A stretch of 64,000 nt of DNA from Micromonospora pisi (GCF_003633685.1 NZ_RBKT01000001.1:1054001-1118000), one strand, 5' to 3'; shown: positions 18,996 to 28,119, counted from the stretch's first letter. Translations and numbers: made by a program. Notes: generated from the letters alone by a model not told the origin.

Positions 18996-20003
18996 ATGAA
19001 GAATCCTCTGCTCCGCATACTCGCAGCCGCAACAACCGCGGCAACCATCGTCGCGGTCCTGCCCATTTCCGCCTCCGTGCAGGTCCCGGCTGCGGCGGCA
19101 GCCCACTCCGCCGAGCAATCCTCCGCCACCGCAGCGGCGAAGCCACCGGCGGGGTTCACCGAACGTAAAGTCGTGGTGGGCGACATTGGCATCAACTTCG
19201 TCGAGGGCGGACACGGCAAGACGCTCGTCCTGCTCCATGGCTACCCGCAGACCTGGTACGAGTGGCACGACATCCTGCCCGAGCTCGCCCAGCACTACCA
19301 CGTCATCGCCCCGGACCTGCGCGGCGCCGGCGGCAGCGACGCCCCCGCCGCGGGATACGACAAGAAGACCCTCGCCGACGACGTGCACAAGCTTCTGGTC
19401 ACGCTCCACCGTGACCAGGACATCCGCCTGGTCGGCCACGACATAGGCACGATGGTCGCCTACGCCTACGCCGCCGCTCACCCTCAGGATGTCACCAGGC
19501 TCGTCCTCACCGAGGCTCCCATCCCCGACCAGACGATCTACAACTTCCCCGCTCTCACCTCCCAGGGCCCCGGTTTCTGGAACTTCGGCTTCTTCAACGT
19601 CACAAACGGCCTGCCCGAACAGACCGTCAAAGGCCGCGAGACCCAATGGATCGAGCGCTTCACCGACATGCTCGAATACAACAAGGACGGCGTGACCCCA
19701 GGCGACGCTGCCATCTACGGCTACTACCTCAAGCAGCCCGGACACACACGGGCAAGCTTCGAATGGTTCCGCACCCTCAATCAAGACGTCGCGGACAACG
19801 CCGTCAACGCCAAGACCAAGCTCACCATGCCGGTACTGGCCCTCGGCGCCCAGTACAGCCTCGGCGGTTCCGTCCCCGACCAGGTCCGCAAGTACGCCAC
19901 GAACGTCACCGGCGACGTCGTTCAGGACTCGGGCCACTGGATGTGGGAGGAAAAGCCCGAGGAGGTTACGAACAGGCTCCTGACCTTCCTCAACAACAGC
20001 TGA
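18996..20003 (+). CDS. Exported epoxide-hydrolase-like alpha/beta hydrolase
   Basis: A 335-aa paralogue of the enzyme at 10717-11592 with an added Sec-type signal and Ala-rich linker (residues 1-50). HGYPQTWYEW (81-90), nucleophile Asp149 in VGHDIGTMVAYAYA, a cap region with GFWNFGFFNVTNGLPEQ, and the catalytic His in DSGHWMWEEKP are visible. Asp-nucleophile chemistry suggests epoxide or haloalkane hydrolysis. It forms a two-gene operon with the MBL hydrolase. High similarity to the cytoplasmic copy suggests duplication with relocation outside the membrane, or separate acquisition of two related genes. Confidence 0.83.
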   Translation: MKNPLLRILAAATTAATIVAVLPISASVQVPAAAAAHSAEQSSATAAAKPPAGFTERKVVVGDIGINFVEGGHGKTLVLLHGYPQTWYEWHDILPELAQHYHVIAPDLRGAGGSDAPAAGYDKKTLADDVHKLLVTLHRDQDIRLVGHDIGTMVAYAYAAAHPQDVTRLVLTEAPIPDQTIYNFPALTSQGPGFWNFGFFNVTNGLPEQTVKGRETQWIERFTDMLEYNKDGVTPGDAAIYGYYLKQPGHTRASFEWFRTLNQDVADNAVNAKTKLTMPVLALGAQYSLGGSVPDQVRKYATNVTGDVVQDSGHWMWEEKPEEVTNRLLTFLNNS

Positions 20004-20129
20004 CCAACGTTCACCACGTCACCCAAGCCGTCGCCCGCATCCACAACACCGCTCTCGCGGTATGACTAGACACAACGCCGTTCAGTTAGGCGGTGGGGTG
20101 GTTTGTTAAGCGCGGCGTGGAGACAAAGC

Positions 20130-20188
20130 AGCGGAGCTCCGGTGTAGAGGGGTCATTCTAAGACGCCCTGAACACCTGGAGCTCCGCT
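20130..20188. repeat. Long stem-loop near IS remnant
   Basis: AGCGGAGCTCC (20130-20140) plus GGTGT pair with ACACC and GGAGCTCCGCT (20178-20188), with one bulged T: about 16 paired bases around a loop of roughly 26 nt. It lies between the exported hydrolase gene and a decayed integrase. It may be the terminator of the hydrolase operon or an end structure of a lost insertion sequence. The rest of 20004-20228 is non-coding. Confidence 0.5.
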
Positions 20189-20228
20189 GGCTGATCAGAC
20201 TGCCTGCAGGGCTCGTAAAGCCGGTTGG

Positions 20229-20860
20229 CTACGCTGGCTGCGAATACTCGTTGATCAACCCGCCGGGGATGGGGCGCCGTTGGATCCTGGCGGCGGTCAA
20301 GTCAGTGACTCCCGACGCCGGGTTGGGCGGCTGCTGGCCGAGCGATCGATGTGGTCGGTGGCTGTTGTAGTGGGTCGTGCATCCGGCGAGGACGGCCGCG
20401 AGGTGGCGGTCGCCGATGATGAGCATCCGGTCTGTGTACTCCCGGCGTACGATGGCCACTCCTCGTTCGACGAACGCGTTCGCCCGGGGGCCTGCGGCGG
20501 GGTCTTGATCACGTCGATGCCGTCCGCGGCGAACACCGTGTCAAAGACCGCCGTAAATTTCGTATCGCGGTCGCGGAGCGGAACCGCAGCGCAGCTGCGC
20601 GTCGGTCGAGGCGCACCAATTCTGTGCCTGCTGGGGGCCACCCAGGCACCGGTTGGATGGGCGGTCACCCCAACCACGTGGACTTGGCGGGTGGCGCGGG
20701 TCCGTCGCCCGGTAGGCCGTCTCGTCTGTCGCTGGCCCGAGGGCTCGGCTCATCAGCGTCGGCCAGCGCACTCTGCAGCCCGACCCGCACGACAGACACA
20801 TGCAGACCGAGCGGGCGCACGCCACGCAGCAGGCGCACCGACATGATGGCGGCGACACGG
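20229..20860 (-). pseudogene. Decayed integrase-core (DDE) transposase
   Basis: Minus-strand pieces of an rve/integrase-core transposase in several frames. VVGVTAHPTGAWVA and RDRDTKFTAVFDTVFAADGIDVIKTPPQAP (two DDE blocks, 20677-20480) lie in one frame. The C-terminal MAIVRREYTDRMLIIGDRHL to HYNSHRPHRSLGQQPP lies in another (20459-20229). The region linking them has lost residues, and the N-terminal part upstream of 20680 is scrambled. No intact copy can be translated. This is the family common in actinomycetes that ends GGLINEYSQ. Confidence 0.7.
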
Positions 20861-20882
20861 CACTCGAACAGGGTCCCCGGCC

Positions 20883-21647
20883 CTATCCGTTGAGGAAGTC
20901 AAGCAGAGCGGACAGCGTCTCCTGGGGGTCTTCGAAGATGGACGCGTGGCCGCCTGCCACCTCAACGAGGCGCGCGCCGGGGATACCCGCGGCGATTTCC
21001 CGAGAGTGGGCCGGCGGGATGAACCGGTCTCCCGCCGCCGACACGACCAGGGTAGGTGCCTGGATCTTGCCGAGGTCGGGGCGGACGTCCAGCCGGAGCC
21101 CGAAGTCGATCTGGGCTGCGGTTCCCGGTGCGGGGTGAGCGGTCATCATCGCCATGACCTGCGGCAACTGCTCCTCGGGCAGCGCGGCGAGGAACTCGTC
21201 GGAGAACGACAGCATGACGAGCAGCTTGCCCAGGTCCTTGTCCTGGCGGTCGAACATCGCAGCCCAGAGGTCCAGGTTCATCCGCAGGGTCGGACGCGGC
21301 CGGGCAAAACCGACGACGGTGGCCAGCTGGGAGATCCGCTCCGGGTGCCGGGCGGCGACCTTGATCGCGATCGGCGCGCCGAGGGATGCGCCTGCCAGGG
21401 CGAACGTCTCCAACCCTGCTTTCCGCGCGGTGGCGACGATCTGGTCTGCGACCGTGTCGACGTCCAGCGGGCCGTCGGGCAGGGGACTGTCGCCGGAGCC
21501 CGGCAGGTTCGGAAGGACGACCGTGTACTTGGCAGCGAGGCCCTCCAGCACGGTCCCCCAACTGCCGAGGCCGGTGCTGCTGGTGCCGTGGAGAAGTACC
21601 AGTCCAGGGCCCTTGCCCTGAATGTCATAAGAAAGTATTTCAGTCAC
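20883..21647 (-). CDS. Alpha/beta hydrolase with Ser nucleophile
   Basis: A 254-aa serine hydrolase: HGTSSTGLGSW oxyanion region (residues 20-30), nucleophile elbow AGASLGA with Ser88, catalytic Asp in SAAGDRFIPP and His in VAGGHASIFEDP. Full-length and intact, no signal peptide. Esterase/lactonase-type activity is likely, substrate unknown. It is divergent to the AraC regulator at 22074 across 426 nt, and next to an IS remnant. Confidence 0.8.
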   Translation of the reverse strand: MTEILSYDIQGKGPGLVLLHGTSSTGLGSWGTVLEGLAAKYTVVLPNLPGSGDSPLPDGPLDVDTVADQIVATARKAGLETFALAGASLGAPIAIKVAARHPERISQLATVVGFARPRPTLRMNLDLWAAMFDRQDKDLGKLLVMLSFSDEFLAALPEEQLPQVMAMMTAHPAPGTAAQIDFGLRLDVRPDLGKIQAPTLVVSAAGDRFIPPAHSREIAAGIPGARLVEVAGGHASIFEDPQETLSALLDFLNG

Positions 21648-22073
21648 TCGTGAACCGTACGATCGTTTCTACAGCCGGGGTACGACGATTCGCGCTTTCC
21701 CAGGCGGCCATTTCTGCACGAACCAGGCGACTGGCCCTCCCCCGCTACAGCCAGGCCGCCGCGCCGGCCGGCCCAGCGTCGAATTGTGGCTCGTGCTTCC
21801 CGGGTTCGGCGTCGACGACGAGCCAGAAGGAGCATCTGAGGGGGGACGGCCGGTCGGGTGGCCCTCTCTTCGGGCAGCCCTTCGTATGAGGCCGGGCGAC
21901 TTATCGGCGATGCCAGGTTTCAAGGACAGGCGTAGCCGGGAAAGCCAAGCTTGAGAAGGACGACTACTGAGGGTCACCTGGGGACCGGACTCCGGAACGC
22001 GACCGCGGCTTGAGATTAGGATCGTCCCAGTCGCCGGCCGCAGCACGAATAACCAGGTGAGTAGCCTGGTAGC
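21648..22073. other. Intergenic region without a recognisable gene
   Basis: Between the divergent Ser hydrolase and AraC regulator genes. Short open frames on both strands have no recognisable domain and poor codon pattern. Presumably promoters only. Confidence 0.5.
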
Positions 22074-22997
22074 GTGTTGACGCATAGCCTGCGGTCCGCA
22101 GAGGAACTGGAGCAGGCGGCCAGGCAGAGTTACATGCCTGTGATCGCCGAGCCGCGCCCCGACTTCCAGGGGCGGCTGGCCCTGCAAACTCTGGGTAAGG
22201 CCGTCTCTCTCTCCGAGGCTCGGACGACGCCGCTGCGGACGTTTAGGACCGCGCATATGGCCGCGAGAACCGAGCGGGACGATCTGCTGCTCTTCTGCGT
22301 CCACGTGGCGGGCTTCGGCCGGCTACTCCAGCACGGGCGAGTCGCCGAACTGGGCCCGGGCGTCGGAGTCCTGTACGAAGCTCGGAGCGCGTGGGATCTG
22401 AACGTCGCGACTGACGTTCACAGCCTCCTCCTGCAGTTCCCGCGTGATGTACTGCCCTTGCGCTCGGCCGAGATCACCGGCGGCCTCGCACGGCGCATGA
22501 ATCCGCTGTTGCCGGCCATGCGGCTGCTGTCGGGATACATCAGCCAGCTATTCCAGCTCGCCGACGGTCTCTCCGATGAGCAGCGTCACGACGCCGGCCT
22601 GGCGGCGATCGAAATGCTCATGATGGCCCTGCGAGGCACGACCCCCACGGTGCCCGTTGAGCAGAGCGCCGGTGAGGTGCTGCTGGGGTTGATGCGAACC
22701 CATATCCGCGATCACCTCGCCGATACGCGTCTCACCGTGGCGGAACTGGCGCGCAGGCATCACGTCTCCGTCCGGCACGCTCACGCGCTGTTCTCCCGGG
22801 TCGGGACCACACCGGGGACGTACATCAGGGAGCAGCGGCTGCTGGCGGCACGGGCGATGTTGTCGGATCCGCGGCACAACACCCGCCTGGTGTCGGATAT
22901 CGGAGCCGCTGTGGGGCTGGGCGAGTTGCGGACATTCGAGCGAGCGTTCCAGCGGCAGTTCGGGACGACGCCCGCACGCTGGCGGCGGGAGCATTAG
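22074..22997 (+). CDS. AraC-family transcriptional regulator
   Basis: A 307-aa regulator of the AraC-like ligand-binding type: N-terminal cupin-like sensor (residues ~10-170) and two helix-turn-helices at the C-terminus (LTVAELARRHHVSVRHAHALF and VSDIGAAVGLGELRTFERAF, ending FGTTPARWR). The start is a GTG at 22074; a later start is possible because the first 20 residues are weakly conserved. Likely local activator or repressor, perhaps of the divergent Ser hydrolase. Confidence 0.88.
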   Translation: MLTHSLRSAEELEQAARQSYMPVIAEPRPDFQGRLALQTLGKAVSLSEARTTPLRTFRTAHMAARTERDDLLLFCVHVAGFGRLLQHGRVAELGPGVGVLYEARSAWDLNVATDVHSLLLQFPRDVLPLRSAEITGGLARRMNPLLPAMRLLSGYISQLFQLADGLSDEQRHDAGLAAIEMLMMALRGTTPTVPVEQSAGEVLLGLMRTHIRDHLADTRLTVAELARRHHVSVRHAHALFSRVGTTPGTYIREQRLLAARAMLSDPRHNTRLVSDIGAAVGLGELRTFERAFQRQFGTTPARWRREH

Positions 22998-23605
22998 ACA
23001 CTTGGCCCAGCTACTCCTCCGGGCTCCTTTCGCGAGCCTGCGCTCACCATCCCACAACACCACGCCGGGTCGCAGCTCGTCCAGCGGCCTCCCGGCAACG
23101 CTGGAGCCACAGTTTGGAAGATCGTGGTCCACTAACCTGATCTGCCCGAAGTGCCTGATTGTCGGCGGCGTCGTGGTGCCCGTACCTGCCCGTTCGCGAC
23201 CAGGTACGGCATCGGCATATGACACGTAGCTGACACGATCCGGCCGGCTGCGGCTGCCCGGCGTCGTACGGCTTCCCGCCCCATCCTTCGGGCTGGGGCG
23301 GCTTGCCGTGGCGCCGGGCCACCGCGCGCCTGGGCCACGTACGCCCGCGGCAAGCCGCGTAGCGGCGCGGCAGCGATCGCCCCGACCTCGACGGCGGGCT
23401 ACCACCCTCGCGATCATCACGGCGTGGAGTTTGCTCGCTAGCTCCGCCGCTAGGGTGACCCCCGTGTCGATCCTGGAACCGGTAGTGGGCGAGTCGACGG
23501 TGGGCTGGTCGGGTTCATATCGTGGCGTCCCGTCCCACCGGCCAACACACGTGCCTCCGATCGGGTCTCGCCGAGGAGATCGATTTCGGTTACGGTGATC
23601 AGATC
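22998..23605. other. Intergenic region with no convincing gene
   Basis: About 600 nt between the AraC gene and the DUF305 gene. Frames on both strands lack recognisable domains. The only structural feature seen is the hairpin at 23276-23301. Confidence 0.5.
23276..23301. terminator. Hairpin with UUCG loop
   Basis: CCGCCCCATCC-TTCG-GGCTGGGGCGG: an 11-bp stem with one mismatch closed by a stable UUCG tetraloop. No U-tract. It lies about 280 nt after the AraC gene; possible terminator. Confidence 0.45.
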
Positions 23606-24322
23606 GTGTTCTCGTCGCGTCGCCGTGTCCTCGCCGCCGTGGCGGCTACCGCCGCCGTCCTCGGCGTGGGATCGTTCGCCGTCCTCCGGGCCACCGGGGA
23701 CCGGGCCGACGAACGGGCCGCCAACCAGGTCGTCCAGTCCGCCCCGCCGACCGCCAACCAGGTGGTGCAACCCGGCGCGCCGGGTCAGGCCGGCCGTACC
23801 CTCTCTCCGGCCGAGCAGTCCCAGTTGCCGCCGCCTCCGGCACACACTCCGGCCGACGCCCAGTTCATGCAGCGGATGATCTCTCATCACCGGCAGGCGC
23901 TGGAAATGACCGCCCTCGTCGCGGACCGCGCGGCCGGCCCCGAGGTGTCGCTGCTCGCCCGGCGGATCGAGACGTCACAGCGGGACGAGATAACGCAGAT
24001 GGAGCGGTGGCTCACCGAACGTGGTGAGGAGGTGTCGGGGCCGCACGCGCACCACACCGGGCACGACGCCGCGATGCCCGGGATACTCAGCCCGGAGCAG
24101 CTCAGCCAACTGGAGCGGGCCCGGGGTGCGGAGTTCGACCGGCTGTTCCTCGACCTCATGATCCGTCATCACAACGGTGCGCTGACCATGGTGCAGCAGC
24201 TCTACGCGGCAGGCGGCGGGCTTGAGCCGGCGAGCGACCGGTTCGCCCGCGAGGTCAACGCCGACCAGGGCATCGAGATCAGAAGCATGCAGGAGTTGCT
24301 GGCCACGCTTGGCGGCGGTTGA
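23606..24322 (+). CDS. Exported DUF305 protein
   Basis: A 238-aa protein from a GTG start (MFSSRRRVLAAVAATAAVLGVG), giving a signal/anchor helix, then a Pro/Gln-rich linker and the four-helix DUF305 bundle. Both family His pairs are present: FMQRMISHHRQALEM and LFLDLMIRHHNGALTM, plus a His-rich loop (GPHAHHTGHD). DUF305 proteins are extracytoplasmic, ferritin-like bundles that probably bind metal; some are linked to copper handling. A longer plus-strand start at 23522 lacks signal-peptide character. A convergent terminator at 24351-24388 separates it from the LVIVD gene. Confidence 0.85.
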   Translation: MFSSRRRVLAAVAATAAVLGVGSFAVLRATGDRADERAANQVVQSAPPTANQVVQPGAPGQAGRTLSPAEQSQLPPPPAHTPADAQFMQRMISHHRQALEMTALVADRAAGPEVSLLARRIETSQRDEITQMERWLTERGEEVSGPHAHHTGHDAAMPGILSPEQLSQLERARGAEFDRLFLDLMIRHHNGALTMVQQLYAAGGGLEPASDRFAREVNADQGIEIRSMQELLATLGGG

Positions 24323-24350
24323 GCGGACGGCGGGAGCCGGACAGCGTCGA

Positions 24351-24388
24351 GGGCCGCGTCCTGCCGATGTCTCGACAGGACGCGCCCC
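24351..24388. terminator. Bidirectional terminator between convergent genes
   Basis: A 13-bp stem (24351-24363 with 24376-24388, one mismatch) with a 12-nt loop, placed between the stops of the DUF305 gene and the LVIVD-repeat gene. Confidence 0.6.
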
Positions 24389-24408
24389 CTGACGGTCGCT
24401 GAGGATTG

Positions 24409-26424
24409 TCAGTCAAGACCTGTGCACTGGCCAGCGGCCGGCCCGTGCACCGTGTTGGCCGCACCGAGGTTGATCGGCGCCGGCACGTTGCCGGTACAGG
24501 CGAGCGGGCCGCGTACCGTGCTGTCGGCGATGATCGGCTCGACCGTGCCGGTGCCGCCGTTCACCGAAACCGGCCCATGGATCTCGGAATCCACGATGGC
24601 GGCGCCGCCCATCGTGCCGATGATGCTCACCGGTCCGCGTACGGTGCTGTGGTAGAGCTGCACCGCCGCCGCGTTCGACGCCGAGACAGGCCCGGAGATC
24701 GACGAGTCGATGGCGAGCAGCGAGGCACCCGGCCGGACCGTGACCGGGCCGGAGACCGTCGCCCCGGTCAGGCAGGTGACACCCGAGACCGTCAACGGGC
24801 CGTTGTGCCGGGCCGAGATGGTCGAGGTGCAGGTCCGGCTGAGTTGGTCGAACCGGGCCCGGGCCACCGCGAAACTCGGCGCCCAACTGATCCTGGTCTG
24901 GTGCTGGGCGTTGAACTCGGGCAGGTGCACCTCACGGGCCGCGGCGATCTCCGCCTCGGTCAGGTGCTGACTGGGCCGCAGGCCGAAGACGTCGAGACCG
25001 CGCGCGATCTCGCTGCCGTAGACCTGGCCGTTGTACCAGTACGCCGACCAGAAGCCACCGAGCATGATGGAGGTCGGACTGATCGCCCCCCGGTCGAAGT
25101 AGCCGATCTCGCGCGGGTGGGCCGAGTCGGTGAAGTCCAGCAACGAGACGCCGCCCTGGTACCACGCCTGGGCCAGGATGTCCCGTCCCGGCACCGGAAT
25201 CAGCGAACCGTTGTGGGCGACGCAGTTCTCCTGGAGCGTCTGCGGCACCGGCAGCTTGTAGTAGCTGGCGAAACGCATCTTGCCGTCGACGATGTCGAAG
25301 ATCGCGTTGGCGCCCCACTGCGGCTGGTCGGTCGTACGGCACCGGGCCCCGGTGCCGCCGCCCCACTCGTCGGTGAAGATGACCTTCTTGCCGTCGTTGC
25401 TGAGGGTGGCGGAGTGCCAGTAAGCGAAGTTCGGGTCGGAGACCTCGTCGATCCGTACCGGGTTGGCGGGGTCCGAGATGTCGATCAGGATGCCGTTGCC
25501 CTCACAGGCGCCCGCGGCCAACCCGAGCTGCGGGTAGGCGGTGATGTCATGACAGGCGTCGGTGACCGGCGACGGGCTCCACGAGCTGCCCGACGGGTGG
25601 GTCGGCGCGGGCGGGGTGTTCTGCAGGCCGTCGATCGCGCCGGTCTCCGGGTTGGCGAACAACCGTGGGCCGCTGACGATCGCGGCCTGTTCGGGCGCCG
25701 CCACCGGAACCTTGATGACGTCGATGCGCCACCGCGCCGGGTTCTCACCGGACGCGGGGGTGTTGTTGCAGCCGGCCATCGTGGTCGCCGGGCGTACGCC
25801 GGCGGTGCCGGACACGTACACGTACACGTTCGCGCTGTCGTCCGGGTCGGTCACCAGCGAGTGGGTGTGCGAGCCCCGGCAGGTCTGTACGGCGGCGACC
25901 TGCACCGGGTTCGTCACGTCACTGATGTCGAAGACGCGTACGCCCTGGAAGCGGGTGCCGACCGCGGGGTTCGTGCCGCAGTCGAGGCGGCCGCGGCTCT
26001 CCTCGACCGACATGAACAGCAGGTCGCCGTAGACGGAGAGGTCACCCTGCCCGCCCGGGCACACGACGCTGGTGACGAGCGTCGGGTTGGTGGGCTGGGA
26101 GATGTCGTAGATGTTGAAGCCGTTGAAGTTGCCCATGTAGGCGTGGTTGCCGCCGAAGGCGAGATCAGATCCGGCGAAGCCGAAGTCACCGGGGTCGGCC
26201 GGGTTGACGAAGCCCGCCGGCTTGTCGCGGTGCGCCAACAGTTCGAGGCCGCTGCTCGCGCTCTGCGCGTCCAACCACCCCGAGCCGAGCCCAATCCGTG
26301 GGTCCGGTGCGGGCTCCTGGCCCGAGGCCGTGCCCGGCAGCAGGGCCATGAGGAGAACCGCCCCGGCCATCGCGCCGAAGGCGCGGCGTTTCCTGCGTGA
26401 TCTGCGATCCGATTGATAACCCAT
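24409..26424 (-). CDS. Exported LVIVD-repeat protein with C-terminal GPV beta-repeats
   Basis: A 671-aa secreted protein. A signal peptide ends near ASG (residue ~35). Residues ~60-490 form an LVIVD-type beta-propeller (repeat landmarks FNIYDISQPTNP, VRVFDISDVTNP, ILIDISDPANP, VSLLDFTDSAHP). Four or more paired Cys suggest disulphides. The last ~130 residues are a separate repeat array in which GPV/GPL recurs about every 20-25 residues (VSGPVTV, ISGPVSA, VRGPVSI, IHGPVSV), likely a stacked beta-helix. AGGAGG-type ribosome site before the ATG. Cell-surface role, binding partner unknown. Confidence 0.8.
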   Translation of the reverse strand: MGYQSDRRSRRKRRAFGAMAGAVLLMALLPGTASGQEPAPDPRIGLGSGWLDAQSASSGLELLAHRDKPAGFVNPADPGDFGFAGSDLAFGGNHAYMGNFNGFNIYDISQPTNPTLVTSVVCPGGQGDLSVYGDLLFMSVEESRGRLDCGTNPAVGTRFQGVRVFDISDVTNPVQVAAVQTCRGSHTHSLVTDPDDSANVYVYVSGTAGVRPATTMAGCNNTPASGENPARWRIDVIKVPVAAPEQAAIVSGPRLFANPETGAIDGLQNTPPAPTHPSGSSWSPSPVTDACHDITAYPQLGLAAGACEGNGILIDISDPANPVRIDEVSDPNFAYWHSATLSNDGKKVIFTDEWGGGTGARCRTTDQPQWGANAIFDIVDGKMRFASYYKLPVPQTLQENCVAHNGSLIPVPGRDILAQAWYQGGVSLLDFTDSAHPREIGYFDRGAISPTSIMLGGFWSAYWYNGQVYGSEIARGLDVFGLRPSQHLTEAEIAAAREVHLPEFNAQHQTRISWAPSFAVARARFDQLSRTCTSTISARHNGPLTVSGVTCLTGATVSGPVTVRPGASLLAIDSSISGPVSASNAAAVQLYHSTVRGPVSIIGTMGGAAIVDSEIHGPVSVNGGTGTVEPIIADSTVRGPLACTGNVPAPINLGAANTVHGPAAGQCTGLD

Positions 26425-26795
26425 ACGTGTGTCCTCCGTGCACAGTGCGCTGACCGGTGACGACGTGCATCGGGCGCGTGCACGCCGCAGTAGTAAGGAC
26501 CGTACCGTCTATCGATCAGTTAAGATCATGGAAATATTGGCGATGGATGCGAAAACCGTCGATAACCTGTCCCGCTTCGGCCTCATCCGGTCACCGCCGA
26601 CCTCCGCTCGCCGAGGTAGCGGCAGACTTCCGGAGCGGGTAGCCGTGCCCGTCGTGTCGCGCGTACTCCTCGACCAGTCGCGCCCGGGAGCCGATGACGC
26701 GTTTCATCCCCCCTGGCTCGGGGTAGGCGCACCTGGCTGAACGGGGCCCGCCCGGCGTGCCGGGAGCGGCCATGAGGCGAAGGGGCGGTGACGGC
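26425..26795. other. Divergent promoter region
   Basis: About 370 nt between the LVIVD gene and the PEBP gene, with an AT-richer patch near 26495-26560 (TATCGATCAGTTAAGATC, ATATTGG) that may hold the LVIVD promoter. No gene seen. Confidence 0.4.
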
Positions 26796-27266
26796 ATGGC
26801 GGGCATGATGATCCGCAGCGTCGCGTTCAACGACCACGACCGGATACCCGGGCGGTTCGCCCAGGACGGGGGCAACGTGTCGCCGCCGCTCGAATGGTCC
26901 GGCGCGCCCGGGTCGGCCGACGAGTTGGTCCTGATGGTCGAGGATCGCGACGCCGGCCCGACGCCGTTCCTGCACTGGTTGGTGACCGGTATCGACCCGG
27001 CTACGGGAGGCGTGGCCGAGGGGCAGGTGCCGGCCGGAGGGCGGGAGTGGACCAACGGCTTCGGTACGGCCGGCTGGGGCGGCCCACTGCCACCCGTCGA
27101 CAGCGATCCGCACCGCTACTTCTTCCGGATCTACGCGGTCTCCCGACCGTTGGAACTACCGGACACGCCGCAGGTGCCCGACGTACACCAGGCGTTGGAC
27201 GGGCAGGAACTGGCCAGCGGCAACATGGTCGGTACGTTCGCCCGCACGTCGGCTCCCGGGCGCTGA
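26796..27266 (+). CDS. YbhB/YbcL-type PEBP (Raf kinase inhibitor-like) protein
   Basis: A 156-aa phosphatidylethanolamine-binding-protein homologue. Family landmarks: IPGRFAQDGGNVSPPLEW, the ligand-site VEDRDAGPTPFLHWLV, and GWGGPLPPVDSDPHRYFFRIYAV. Cytoplasmic, full length. The ATG at 26796 gives the family N-terminus. Role in bacteria unclear. Single gene. Confidence 0.9.
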   Translation: MAGMMIRSVAFNDHDRIPGRFAQDGGNVSPPLEWSGAPGSADELVLMVEDRDAGPTPFLHWLVTGIDPATGGVAEGQVPAGGREWTNGFGTAGWGGPLPPVDSDPHRYFFRIYAVSRPLELPDTPQVPDVHQALDGQELASGNMVGTFARTSAPGR

Positions 27267-27444
27267 CCGACCCCGCCCGTACGAGATCGCGAACGTCACG
27301 TTTCGGGACGGGTCCACCCGGGGTAACCGCTGATCAAGCGCGAGCGACGTCCAGCTCGTGGAACTCGAAGGGTCAGCGAGACATGCGCAGTGGCAGCGGC
27401 TCCACCAGCATCCCGTCCGTACCCGCCGAGGGCGAGGTGCGGCG

Positions 27445-28104
27445 ATGAGCGCCCCGACCCCGGCCACCGTCGCCGACTGCCTGCGGGGCGGCGCGGGTTT
27501 CTCCCAGGGTGACCGGAACTGGATCGTCGAGCAGTTCGCCACCCTCGACGCGCGGCTCGCCGCCTTCTCCGCGGACACGACCGAGCTCGAGGTATCGGTG
27601 AAGGACCGGGCCGCTCGTGGGCAGAAGGTCACCCTGGAGTGCTGGATCGCCGGCCGGCAGAAGATCGTCACCGTCTCCGCCGAGGAGGACCTGCGCGCCG
27701 CCCTCAACGACGTACGCGACGACCTGCGGCGCCGACTCAACGACGCGAAGACCCGGCAGGAGCCCCGCCACAACCGGCACCTGCGGGACACCGGACCGCT
27801 GGACGCGACCGTCTCCGCCGACGACGTGGCGGAGCTGCTCGCCGGGGCCGACACCGGGGGCACTGCCGACCCCGCTGGTCGTGGCAGCGACGTCGAACCA
27901 CCGCCGCCGCCATCGGCCTCACCATGGCAACCCTCTTCGCCGCCCTCTACCCGAACGCCGCCGGTCGCGGCGGCTGACCGGGTACGCCGATGCCCCGCCC
28001 GTCCGACAGTCGGTGGGCGGGGCAGTCCCCGAACATCCGGAACAGGCTCTCTACAATCGAACCCTGCGGCCTCCGGATCCACAGTCCGGCGCTCTCGCCA
28101 CTGA
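27445..28104 (+). CDS. HPF/RaiA-like ribosome-associated protein, C-terminus probably frameshifted
   Basis: Residues 1-120 match the ribosome hibernation-promoting factor/RaiA fold: FSQGDRNWIVEQFATLDARL, then ELEVSVKDR, VTLECWIAGRQKIVTVSA, and the basic helix EEDLRAALNDVRDDLRRRL. After LLAGADTGG the frame becomes Pro/Ser-rich and runs into the tRNA-like remnant, which is unlikely for a real protein. A hydrophobic C-terminus is found in the other frames instead (PTPLVVAATS in one, then TTAAAIGLTMATLFAALYPN in the third, with a stop at 27975-27977). Two small indels near 27860 and 27895 would join these. It may be a broken gene, or the reading here has errors. Confidence 0.55.
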   Translation: MSAPTPATVADCLRGGAGFSQGDRNWIVEQFATLDARLAAFSADTTELEVSVKDRAARGQKVTLECWIAGRQKIVTVSAEEDLRAALNDVRDDLRRRLNDAKTRQEPRHNRHLRDTGPLDATVSADDVAELLAGADTGGTADPAGRGSDVEPPPPPSASPWQPSSPPSTRTPPVAAADRVRRCPARPTVGGRGSPRTSGTGSLQSNPAASGSTVRRSRH

Positions 28105-28115
28105 GCTACTGGCAC
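28045..28115 (-). pseudogene. Truncated tRNA-His(GUG)-like element
   Basis: On the minus strand: acceptor-like GTGCCAG at 28115-28109, D-arm AGTAGCTCAGTGGCGAGAGC, a perfect anticodon stem CCGGA/TCCGG around loop CTGTGGA (anticodon GTG, His), and T-arm start GCAGGGTTCGATT. Then it breaks down: the 3' T-stem strand and a CTGGCAC acceptor partner are absent. So the 5' three quarters of a tRNA survive and the 3' end is lost, as left by deletion or by recombination at a tRNA attachment site. Confidence 0.55.
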
Positions 28116-28119
28116 CGGC

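Noticed and set aside
24406-26400. 664-codon plus-strand frame opposite the LVIVD-repeat gene
   Set aside because: The minus strand has a signal peptide, ribosome site and LVIVD repeats; the plus frame is a composition shadow.
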